DNA of 64,000 nt, from the NCBI GenBank assembly GCA_947396885.1, contig OX377201.1:9534934-9598933 (forward strand), written 5' to 3'. Below, piece by piece: positions 42,201 through 54,200 of this stretch; the first letter of the stretch is position 1; the number at the start of each line of letters is the position of its first letter. The position numbers and the translations under genes are program-made. Under the pieces are notes generated by a model, which saw only the letters and a list, made by a program, of their open reading frames with translations, was not told where the DNA came from and did no database searches. Source of the DNA: Heligmosomoides polygyrus polygyrus (Eukaryota; Nematoda; Chromadorea; Rhabditida; Heligmosomidae).

Positions 42201-45200
42201 TTGCACTTCTTTTTCAAAGCATGTAATTTAAAGAGCGTAATCGAAAGGCGGCGGAAAGGGCGCTGTTTGACAAGGATACGGCCGGTATTGCACAGCATAT
42301 CACGGAGGCAATTTGAGTGCGTCTTTGGCTTATACTCACGAACTGCGTTGGCCAGCCGATAGACAAGTCAGAAAAGCGTTTTATCCTTCTTAGGCCTATG
42401 TTACGCGGGCTTACGCACTGCGTAGCAGCCCGTGTAACACTGTTGCCGACAACAGCGTCGCCGAAGTACGACATAGGCCTTAGACAAGTCTGGCGCGAAT
42501 TCGTAGACCTCGAATGATGGAGAACTTGGTTAGCTTGGACGGAACCCGAACCAATTTCCGATAAAAAGGAGGGAATTAAATGGATTTCATTTATTTGGAA
42601 ATTCCAGCCGCTTCTATCAGGCGTTCCAGCAACAAGGATCACAGAGTGGAATGTAATATGACTCCATGTATGCCAAACATAGGAACGCCTGCGCAGAAGC
42701 CGACATGCTAACGGGGATGTGAGGGAGTGAGAATGGATGAAGAAGGAAGAACTTGAGAAACCGCGCGGAATCGATATCATCTTCACGTCAAATTAGACAC
42801 TCTTCTAAGCAAATGTGATACATTCGCGATAAAAGTGGAAGAAGGAGCTTCTTTCACATTAAACTAAACTTTCCAAAATGGTAGAATAGTTTTTTGTTGA
42901 AGGGAAATTTTCGTATGACGTTTTTTGAAGTTCTAACTCAATTACCCATAAAGTGAACACATTGCTTGGCGTTTTATAAAAGTCTTATTTTCTGGGGAAG
43001 AATGTCGTTTCAAAGCTTGTTTTAAAGAGCAAAAAAGCGGCTACTTTTCAGTCTCAAAAAAGGCAATTGCGCCACGCCCTCGTCTAGGACGTCGCAATTT
43101 TTATTCGACTGATAGCTGAGTTTCAGTTTTCATAGAGTTTCACACCTGTACACGACAAATGAATGAATGGCAACAAATGCCATTACAAAGAGCACATATA
43201 TGTATCCTCACTCTGATGGTTCATGTAAGCAACGTTTACACTATCAATCAAATAAAAATCGCGACTAGCTTTCAAAGCGCGTGACGCGTCCTCCACTTTT
43301 AAGGCACTAAGTGACTGCTGGCTTGTTACACTGTAAAACGAAATTTAATTTATTATTATTAAGAGAGTTCTGTTTATTACTTTCATTATTCGTATTTATA
43401 TATTCACACATATTATTTATCATTAATTTATTATTTTTCTTGATAAAAATTTTATAAAGTAATTCCAGTCATTCAGCCAGCTGAACTGAATAAAAATCAA
43501 ACAAACGAATTTTTCGTTGTACCAAATTTTCCTTATACAGAAATTATTCTAACCACCTTGAAGTCTGTAGTTTAACCTTTCAGAAGCTTATTTCGATTTA
43601 GAAGACGTTCACTTTTATTTCACAAGCATCAAGTTTGTTGTGAAAAGTGGGATCTATCCTAGTAAACGGATGGACGGGAAGAGAGGTCACACAACTGAAA
43701 ATTATGTAACAAATTGGCTTGGGATTCACGGAGCGGCTTCTAGAGGAGTAATTAAAGCCTAAGCTGAAAAACCACAAAAAATCAAAAAATTATTAGGGTG
43801 TCCAAAAAGCATATGCAGAAATAAGACAATTTTTTTCAAAATAACACAATTTTCTATCAGCATTTCATTAATCAACCAAATAATTTCCATCAACATCGAC
43901 TACTCTCCGCCAACGTTCCATGAGACTTCGAATTCCTCTGGAGTAGAAATCCATCGACTTGGAGGCGAAAAAAGCTCGGAGGTCATTTTCGAGGTGGTCA
44001 CGATCTTCATGACGCTTCCCTTGATGGTGATGCTGAAGTGAACGAAAAAGGTGGTAGACACTTGGGCCCAGATCTGGGCTGTACGGTGGATGCGGAAGAA
44101 CTTCCCATCCGAGTTCCAGAATTTTCTGAGAAGTCGTCTTCGCGATATGTTGGCGCGCGTTATCCTGCCGCAAGCCAATTTTGTCGATCCTGTGCTGTTC
44201 CATGCGCATCTTGTCGGCCAGTCTCACCGGTTGGGTAGCGTAAACCTCGACAGTGACAGTCGTGCTGTCAGGCAGCAGCTCAAAATGGTAGATCCCATAA
44301 ACTCCCCACTAGACGCTCAGCACGACTTTCCTCGCATGAATTTCACCTTTTACGAAAGATTTTGGACTCCATCGCGTCGGCACCACGCACGTTTACGAGC
44401 GTGGTTGGCGCAGAGGACCCATTTTTCGTCTCCTGTGACGATGGTGCCCAGCCAGTAGAAGGTGTGACTTCGGCAGAGCAGCTGAGTGCTTATGTCCAGA
44501 CGTCTTCACCGGTTGTCGTCGGTCAGTTCGTGTGAGAGCCACTGACCGAGCTTTTTAACCACTCCAAGAGATCGCAGTCCATTGTCCACAGTGGATCGGG
44601 AACAGCCAAGAGCAGCAGCAGAACAGCGCACACCTTCATATGGATGCTGCTCCGCCAGTTTCCTCAGTTCATCCAAAGATATCGTTGTCGGTCGACCAGA
44701 GCGAGGCTCATCTTCGAGACTCCTGTTACCGCTTCTGAAGCGTTCGAACCAGCTATGCACAGACCGTACAGAAAAAGCTTCAGAGCCGAATACGCGACAC
44801 AAGTTTCGATAGGCTTCTGCAGCGGAGTGCACAGATTCAAACTCGTAAAGGAGTACATGTCCAATATTGGTAGACAGTTCGGCCATCGTACAGTGATATA
44901 GGCAAGGAAGACGGAGCTGGATATGCTATGCAGATACAGCAGGATAGTGTCTTCATATAGCACTTACGTTGAAATCTTCAGAACATTCTAGAAAATCTGG
45001 AACATTGCGAATTTTTCTGCAGATACTTTCTGAACACCCTAATACATTCGATTTCGCCACGGCAGCAAACAGACAAAACCATGTGCCCCCTCACTGTGAT
45101 AGATCCGGATTATAACATGTCAGGCGGCGGTCAGCTGTGTTTGAATGCGCTTTTCCCGCCGAGGCGTCTTTATAACCACGGCGATTTTTTGTTCTTTGTT

Positions 45201-48200
45201 TGCTTGCTATTTTTCGGTCCAATGTCGTCCTCCGTGAGTCTGAAGTCAATTGGTTGCACGATTTTTAGTTATGTGCCCCCTCGACTAGGAAAGTCCGAAA
45301 AACGTCCAATTTGCCGGATCAACTTGTTTTGAAAAGTATCCAATTTGGCGTGAAAATGGTATATCAAGCTAACAACGTCCCAACGATAACTGACTGCATG
45401 GTGCAGTGGAGTGTAAGGTGTCTAAGCCCTGCAATGCCCCTTGAAACACGCCAATTTACCTCGCAATTCTGCCTGTTCTAGGCGGGACACCCCTGGGATG
45501 GAATTATCGAATCGCGAAGGGTACAACACGGTAATTTTTCGCAACAAAAACTACAGTCTGCACGTATTGCGCTCCAAATTTCTTCCACTCCACTGGCTTC
45601 TGGAACTCTGGCGATCTCATCTGCACTATGAAGCACTCCAAGCATGTAATGGCGTCAAATCCTCACCATAAGGTCATTCCTGAGGCTATGCGGCTTCCAA
45701 CACATCCAGTGAATGGGGTTTCCACTCCCCATCGAGCTCCAGTTTGATAACTGCGTCATTAGAAGGAGCTCGAAATTATGTTCGCCAATATGGGGTTCAA
45801 AATTGCAAAATGGAACATTTGATCGAATTCTGAGCTGTCGAAGTTGATCGAGTTGACTGTTGGGGCCAGATTTCTAAGCCGCTTACCGCCCACTAACGAT
45901 GAAAATACCGCCAAACCCTCGATATGACATTCATCAGCTATGAATACCGATGCTGATGAATGCGCAAGTGATCAGTGCTGAGAGCGGTTGGTAATGAGCA
46001 TTGATAAGATTCAAACACCAATGGCATAGATGGCCTAGATGTAGCGCTCTTGTTCATTAGGAGTGAAGTCCTGGTCTCAACTTCCGTGACTGCGCTTTTT
46101 CCCCCATCATGATTTGTCTTCGATATGACGTTTTATTCTGAATTATGAGATGTACTTGATTAAACATTCGGTAACAACAATTATATACCATTTTCACTTC
46201 TAACTGGGCTCTTTTCACACCAAAATGAGCATTTTTCAAACCAAACTGGACACTTTTCAAAACACATTGGTGACGGCAGCGAGACAGGAGGTACACCCGC
46301 CCCTGCTGGGGGGGGGGGGCGTGGCGTCAGGAGGTACAGCCGCTGTTCCACGGACAGGAAACTTTTGTTTTGCGTGTCAAAGGTTTCGTAAGGCAGCCGT
46401 TAGACTCTCGGTGAAGCCTAGGGGGTTAGGGGTGTTTGAGCAAGGGAGATAAGAGGAGGATCGCACGCCCCCCCCCCCCATTGTTCACTCTTCGAAGCTA
46501 GCCTAACCCTTTCGAAATCGAAGTGAACTCTTCGAAATCAAAACGAGCTTCTTCCACATTAAAATAGACTTTTCAAAAAGGTTTGAATAAATTTCTGCTG
46601 AAGAAAAGATTTAGTATAAATTCTTTGGTTTTAATCCACTTCCCAACGAGTGAGTAGATTGTTTGAGATTGTATAAATTTCTCTTTTTTTTGGGAAAAGT
46701 AATGATTTAGAGCTTGTTCTAAAGAGAATAAAGGCGACCATTTTCTGCTAAAACAGAAATTGCACCATGCACCCGTCCAACACGTCACCATTTTTGTTCG
46801 ATTGATAAGAAAATTTCTGTTTACATGGAGTTTCACACCTGCAAACGATAAAACAGAAACAACTGTAAGGAACACACACACACCCTCATTTAGATGCTTT
46901 CGTGGGCAGTATTTACACTACCAATCAAATAAAAACTGTGGCGAACTTTTTGAGTGCATGGCACGATCTGACCTTTTAATGCACAATATGCTTACTTCAT
47001 TGCTGCGCTTTGAAAAAATTATTATTTTTTCTCTAAAAATAAAAATGTTATAAAATTATTACAAAAATTATTCTAGCCATCTTGTTGAGCCTGTAGTTTA
47101 ACCTGCCTGAAGGCCATTTCGATTTGGAAGAGTTCGCATTGATTCCCAAAGTCTTGAAGAGGTGTCCAACTTGATTTGATAAGTTTCCTTTTCGAAATGA
47201 AAATGGCATATACTCTTTTCGAGATGCCTGATTACAAAAATAATAAAGAAACGTGACACTTTTTTGCTTCTTCATCAATTCTAATGCTGCCCGAAACGCC
47301 TTCAGTTGTTCAACATCAGCTTTTTACTCCATTTGTGCAACAAAAAAAAAATGTCGCCATTGCAGGTTCTATCTTCAAGCATCTTGAAAAACGTATGAAA
47401 CAGTTGCTACCAGATATCTAATCAAACACGTATCACAACTTAGAATAAAATATCATATCGAAGACGATTCACGATGTGCAAAAAGAACGCAACCACAGAA
47501 GTTGAACCCACGACCTCACTCCTAACAAGCCAGAGCATTACCCCTAGACCATCGATGCTGATGGTGTTCGAACGAATTTTGTTAGCGCTCATCACTCAAC
47601 ACACTCACCGTATCGCATTCGACCAACCAACTGTCAACCTGAGGTCAGATTCATCAACCGCTTAACGTCCTCTAACGGTGAACATACCGCAAAACCGGAT
47701 CTATGTTAGTCGGGGGGGGGGGGGGGGGGGGGGAGGGGGGTTGAAGGTTCACAGAATGAAATGCAACAAATTGACTTGAGACTTGCCGAGCGGCTCCTAC
47801 AGAACAAGATAGGACCTAAACTAGAAAAATTCACGAAAAAAAAACGAAACAATTAGATTTGTTTTGGCTGCGTTTGCAAGCAAGCAAAGTTATGTGCCCT
47901 CCTCACCATGTTATGCATGTTAGACCCTGGTTATAACATGTCAGACGGTGGTCAGCACGCGGCATGCCTCCACTGCGTCGCTCTTTGCCCTCCGAGACGG
48001 TTTGAAAACCGCGGCGATTTCGTTTATTTTTTTTGTTTGGTCGTTCGTTTTTTGTTTCTTTTAGGGCCTATCGTGTTCTCTAGGAGCCGCTTGGTAAGTC
48101 TCAAGTCAATTTGTTACGTAATTTTTAATTCAGTGGACCCCCCCCCCCGACTAGGATAGATCCGCAAATTTTATGCTAATGAATGGCATATGAGGGTATT

Positions 48201-51200
48201 TGGCGGCATTTTCATCGGCAGGGGACGATACGCGGTTGATAAATCTGTCCCGTGGTGAACTTCGACATATCAGAACTCGATCAGGAGTTCCATTTTGTAA
48301 CCCCATGTGCGTGACCTGAATTTCGAGGTCATTCTAAAGACCCATACCTTCACCTGAGGTTCCATGGGAGGTCGAAAACTTTTCCTACTACGTCTAAATT
48401 TCAGTATAATAAACAGTGAAAACTGGTGCTCCCGAAATTTAGCAGTTCACATTCTGTAGAATGCGCCATGCACTTCACTTCTACACAGCATTTCCAGTAT
48501 GCCATACTGGTCAAGCAAGAGACAAACTACAGCATCAGACATCACGTAGAAGTTTAGTAGAAATTCCCCCGTTTGTTACGAGCGCAAGGCATGGCTGAAC
48601 CTAACCGAACTAGGCACATCGCCAGCAGCGCATACCACCACTGCGCCATGTGACCTAACCCACGGGCTATATGCCTTCTAAGGCCTTTGTCATACCATCG
48701 CTCACCCCGAGCGACGCCTAATGACATGCATCCATATCGATTCCATCGCGCAGCCCGATCGATATGAGAGCATATCATTAGGCGTCGCTCGGGGTGAGCG
48801 ATGGTATGACAAAGGCCTAAAGCTCAAAGATACCAGCAAGCGCACACGTACCTGCCACATGACGGCCGCGAAAGACGACGGGATGGCGAACACTCCCATT
48901 TGAACGTTGCGCATCCATAACGAGACAGGTGCTGAGCCTTTCAAGATCTTCTCAAAGTATATGCCAGCGAATCCGGAGAGGCAGCACGCGATCACCACAG
49001 CTATGAAACCTTAACAAAAAATCCTTTATGCGATTTTTCTGAAGAAGAAAAACAAGTCGTCTGCGGAGGGGACAGCACCGCACCCAAGATAGAGGAAGGA
49101 GAGCACAGGACCTGAGAAAGACTTAGCGAGGAAAATGTCAGGACCAATTCTGACATTACTTGCGCTAGATGGACCACATCCATGACATCCTTGTACTCGC
49201 TGATTGGCTAGTGAATGTATAGTCAGTGCTCTAACTGGCTGGCGCGTCCCGTCACCTCACCTGTAGGCCACATGAGCGACTAGTAGCAAAATCGTTAATA
49301 TCAATCGATAATGATTAGCCGACCCACACGATAGTAAGGCTTCTCCAGAATCATGACACTGACGTGATTTTCATCTCTAACGCTTGACTCTGAAATGGGA
49401 AATACCGATCCAGATCTGAAACTGTTCCAGGGGCCATTGATTTTGCGCGTGCGTACGGACAAACGGTTCAGCCCCCCTATATGAAGAATAAAGGACGGTG
49501 TTACTCATTCCCATTGGGGATTCGCCACCCGTTCTACTCCTACGGGATGTCGTGGAGACGATTTAAATGCGTATTTGGCCTTACAATGCCTTGAGGTGGC
49601 CAGCCGATGAAGAAGTCAGGGATCTATCCTAGTCGAGGACGGGGGGGGGGTCCACAGAATCAAAAATTATGTAACAAATTGACTTTCTTTAATTTTTAAC
49701 TTCTCGTTTGTTTTGTATTGAAGCTTACCGAGCGGCTCCTACAAAACAACATAGGACCTAAACTAGAAAAATTCACGAAGAAAAAAAAAGGAAAAATTAC
49801 ATTTGTTTTCGCCGCGGTTGTAAGCAGGCAGAATTATGTGCCCTCCTTATCATGTTAGATCCTGGTTATAACATGTCAGCCGGCGGTCAGCACGCGGAGT
49901 GCCTCCATTCCGTCGCTCTCTGCCAACCGAGACGGGTGTAAAACCGCAGCGATTTGTTTTTGTGTTTGGCCGTTCGTTTTTTTGTTTCTCTTAAAGCCTA
50001 TCGTGTTCTCTAGGAGCCGCCTGGTAAGTCTCAAGTCAATTTGATACATAATTTTTAATTCTGTGACTAGGATAGATCCGAAGTCAGCGCTTTATTCTTC
50101 CCGGACAAGTCCGGTATCAATTCACCTACCCCGGAGGGATGTAAGACTTGAATGGCCTGGGCGGGAAATCCGACCCAGGAACCTGGTACACGTGACAGCC
50201 GGCAGCTTCACCGACTGCGCTACACGCGCCCAGCTTCTTCACGAACTCACCGACGAACGGTTTCTGCCCATCCGGCCCAGCCGAGTCGCTCTTTGACGAC
50301 TGCAGTTGCACCATGGACACTCCGGCGAACAGAATGAAGAGTGCGAACCTTAAGAGGAGTGAGTGTCTGATGAAGAAGACTGCCCTCTAAAGTGCCTAAT
50401 CTGGACGAACCATTGTGTCCGAGTCAGAGATCTCTTCAGAATGATCACTGTGAAAATTGCCGCCGTGAATATCTTCAGCTGAGATGTTATCTGAAATCGG
50501 GAGCAAACATTTGCTTATTTGAAGTTCGCTAGCCAGCTCACTGAAAGCTATCTCGAAGACTTCTTCCTAAGCGGCAACGAAGATCTTATCCGGAACCGGT
50601 CGATATAAGCAAATCCTTGATGAATTCTTTGATGCCTAGCAAAGCAGAGGCGCTCAATTTTTTTGGAAATTTCAAGCGGAATTTTTGAAAATCTATGGCA
50701 TAACAGCCCCTCTTCAGAATCTCGGAGGACACCCGACGAACAAGCAACTCTACCATGAAAGTGGCAGCGTCGAGATGCGACGCTGCAACGTAGAACAGAT
50801 TGTTCTGCAGGATATAGACCATGGCGGGAATGCAGACCTTCAACGTGTCATAAGGCTGCCGAACCACTTGATCCAATAGAGCGCCGAGGAACCTTCAAGA
50901 AGAGCTTTTGAACTCATCCAGTCCAGTCAATAGTCAATTCAAACGAGTCTGACTACCTCCACGACCGCATACACCTTAAACTCTCTGAACGAACCGTTTA
51001 GGCGTCTCATCTCGGAGGATGAATCCGAGACAGATGACGCACTTCATCAATTCGGTGAAAAACACGGCCACCGTCGATAAGAACATATGCTCGACTTCTC
51101 GCGATCGTGAGTACCTGAAACAGTCGTAGCTTTATTACGAGGAAAAATATTGGGCACTATTGTACTTTCACAACTCCACGGGTCGAGGAGAGGTCGAAAA

Positions 51201-54200
51201 AAACTTTCGCCCAAACTTCGGTTAGGGAGGTTATTTGGGGCGCTGATCACGAATCTCAGATCCGTTTTCAAAATTACGGCCGATTATGGTAGGTTACGGT
51301 AGGTGCGGGTGACTAAGGCTGGCAAGGTCATGTTCACCGATTTCGCCCAAACTTCGGCTATGGGGTTATTTGGGGTGCTGATCACGAATATGACATCAGT
51401 TCTTCGTTTTACGCTGCAGTGCGGTAGGTTGCGGTAGGTGCGGGTAATCGCTGGCAGCCTTAGTCACCAGCACCTACCATAACCTAACGTACTCCAGCGT
51501 GAAACGAAAAACGAATGTCATATTCGTGATCAGCACCCCAAATAACCCCCCCAAGCCGAAGTTTGGGCGGAAATTTTTTTCGACCTCTCCTCGACTCCCG
51601 GAGTTGTGAAAGTACAACAGTGCCGAATATTGTTAGTTCAGTACAGTCGAATTCTCGCTATTGATTGTGTTACATATTCCTATTTCGCTGTATTCCTTCG
51701 TATCTTCTGCCTGTTTTCTAACTACATGATGTTCTTATTCCTTCGCGACTAGTGTGACTTCTCGTCATTGTAGCAGTTCTGGTAAGTTATTCTCTCCCTT
51801 TTTTCTTTAAAGGACCTTCCTCCTTACTGAGGAGTTCCGCGGAGGTCCTTACTGCTTTATATCACTCCTTTTGCCTGCAATCATCTCAGCGCAGGAACGA
51901 AAGGGTTGCGAGCCCTTCTATTTTCAATTCCTTTTCCTAATCTTTTTCTGTTCATCTGTTTATAATTGTGTTTTCACATTGTTTTGTTAAAATTTATATT
52001 TCCCGTAAAATCAAGGTATTAGGGGCCTTGAACTATTAGGTTGTCCCATAAGCCCCTGCCGTTTTTTTCAACGATTCATTGCGGATTTCGCCGGCGGTCT
52101 TTTGCGTAGAGCTCGCTATACAGCTCTCATAAGAGAATGATATGCGGATCTATCCTAGTCCGGGGGGGGGGGCACATAACTAAATAGTATTATATGTAAC
52201 AAATCCACTTAAGACCTACCGAGCGGCCTCCACACAACAGCATGGGGCCTAAACAAGAAAAGTTACAAAGAAAAAAAAACGAAAAATTACATTTGTTGCG
52301 GTTGTAAGCCGGCAAAGTTGTGTGCCCTCCCCACCATGTTGGATCCTGGTTATAACATGTCAGGCGGCGGTTAGCACGTGGCATTCGGCTTCATGCGCTT
52401 TCCTCACCATGTTAGACCCTGGTTATAGCATGTCAGACAGCGGTCAGCACGCGGCATGGCTCCATTCTGTCGCTCTTTGCTCGCCGAGACGTTTGTAAAC
52501 CGCGGCGATTTTTTATTTTTTTGTTTGTTCGCTCGTTTTTGATTTCTTTTAGGTTCCAACTTGTTCTCTAGGAGCCGCTGGGTAGGTCTCCATTCATTTT
52601 GTTACCCACTTTTTAGTTATGTGCTCCCCGGACTAGGATAAATCCTGATATGCTCTACCAGAACATGTTATTGCATTTCTTTTTCCATCCCAAATTTTGT
52701 CAATTTTTAGGTAGTTAATGTGAAAGGTGAAAAAGTGGCCATCTGCGCAGTTGCTTCTCTCGCTTAAGATTGGAATTTTTGCGCAGTTTTTCATAGCATT
52801 TGAAGGACAATGTTCTGTACTACAAGACTACGTGTTGGTCCTATTTGCTCACTTGACCTTTATTGATTTCTAGTCATCAAATTGGGACCTGCGACTTTTC
52901 CGTCCGAATTTTTATCGACATCTCTTGCTCTGGGGTGGACTTTTTTGCTTGGTGTTATATGTCGTTTGGAAGAAGATGTCTTGCTCAGTAAGAATTTGTG
53001 TCGCGTTTATTGGCTCATGCTGATCTCTGTCGAATGTCAACCACTGAACAAGGAGGAGTTGTTGGTGAAGATGATTTTTCTCTTTTTGGATTTTTTTTTT
53101 GATATTCGACAGAAATCAGCATGGGCCAATAAACGAGACACAAATTCTTACAGAGCAAGACATTCTCTTTCGACCGACGCATAACACCGAGCAAAAACGT
53201 CCTACCACAGAGCAGGAGCTGTCGGTAAAAATAAACCTCCTTCGGACGTCCAAATTCGGTGGCCTAAAAATCAATAAAGGACAAGTGAGCAAATAGGTCC
53301 AACATGTGTTCCTGTAGGACAGATCATTGACTTCCAAACGCTATGAAAAACGGCGCGAAAAACTCTATACCTAAGCGGAGAGAACAACTGCGCAGATGGC
53401 CATTTTTTCACTTTTTCACTTTTCATTTTAACGACCTAAAAATTCACAAAATTACTTACTTACTTTGATGCTTTGATGGTCCTTTTGTCGGCTGGAGGTC
53501 TTCTCAGCGGGGACCACAACTCTTCCAGACCGCTCGATCTCTGGCTACTTGCATCCAGTGAGGCAGACTTCGCTCCCTGGAAGATCTTGAGAGTGGGTCT
53601 GCCCATCGCGTTGGCGGTCGTCCCAGTGGTCTCTTGTGGTCTCTCGGGAGCCATTCTGTGACACGGAGACTCCATCTATCGTCCTTTCGTCGAAGCAGGT
53701 GTCCGGCCCAGCGATATTTGGACTTCTTCATGTACTGCAGCGGGTCTGCTAATTGCGACTTCTCCCGTAGCTCCGAGCTTCGTAGGCCTTCTTGCCATTG
53801 CTGAGGAAGGCTTGTCCTCAAAAGACATCTCTCCAGTGCACGATGCGTAGTTTGCATCGCTCTGGCGATTGTCTTGTTGTCGGGCCAGGTTTCAGTCGCG
53901 TAACACATCGCAGGCAGTACAGAGGCGTTGAATATCGAGGCCCTGAGGCCGGCGCCCTTGACCTCATCGGCGACTTCTCGAAGCGAACTGAAGGCTGCCC
54001 ATGCTGCTCGTCTCCTGCGGGCGATTTCAGGAGCAAGGTCGTTGCACATGTTCAGCTCTCTTCCCAGATAGACGTAGGAGTCGACCTGTTGTAGAGCGAC
54101 TCCATTTAACCTTTGGAATCCCGTGCCACACCACTGGTTAACCATGCATCGCGTTTTGGACACATTCATGTCCAATCCAATCTTCATACCTGCCACGTTG

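Larger units (their letters stand above)
43650..45296. mobile_element. MITE GGATCTATCC family, split by a mariner
   Basis: Left end ggatctatcctagta, right end gactaggaaagtcc. The 8-bp flanks GAAAAGTG and GAAAAACG agree at 6 of 8. Without the mariner it is about 400 bp, like the other copies. Confidence 0.8.
42776..45366. mobile_element. Foldback family F containing a MITE that contains a mariner
   Basis: The left arm starts cttcacgtcaaattagacac. The right arm ends aatttggcgtgaaaatggtat (45337-45358). Internal blocks of the family (gcgccacgccctcg, tttacactatcaatcaaa) run to 43649, where the MITE begins. After 45296 only the right arm remains. Confidence 0.8.

Noticed and set aside
47701..47740. 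Long poly-G run as a possible assembly artefact or G-quadruplex locus
   Set aside because: Poly-G/poly-C runs also occur inside the ends of several copies of the same MITE family, so it is an expanded family feature; its exact length is probably unreliable.
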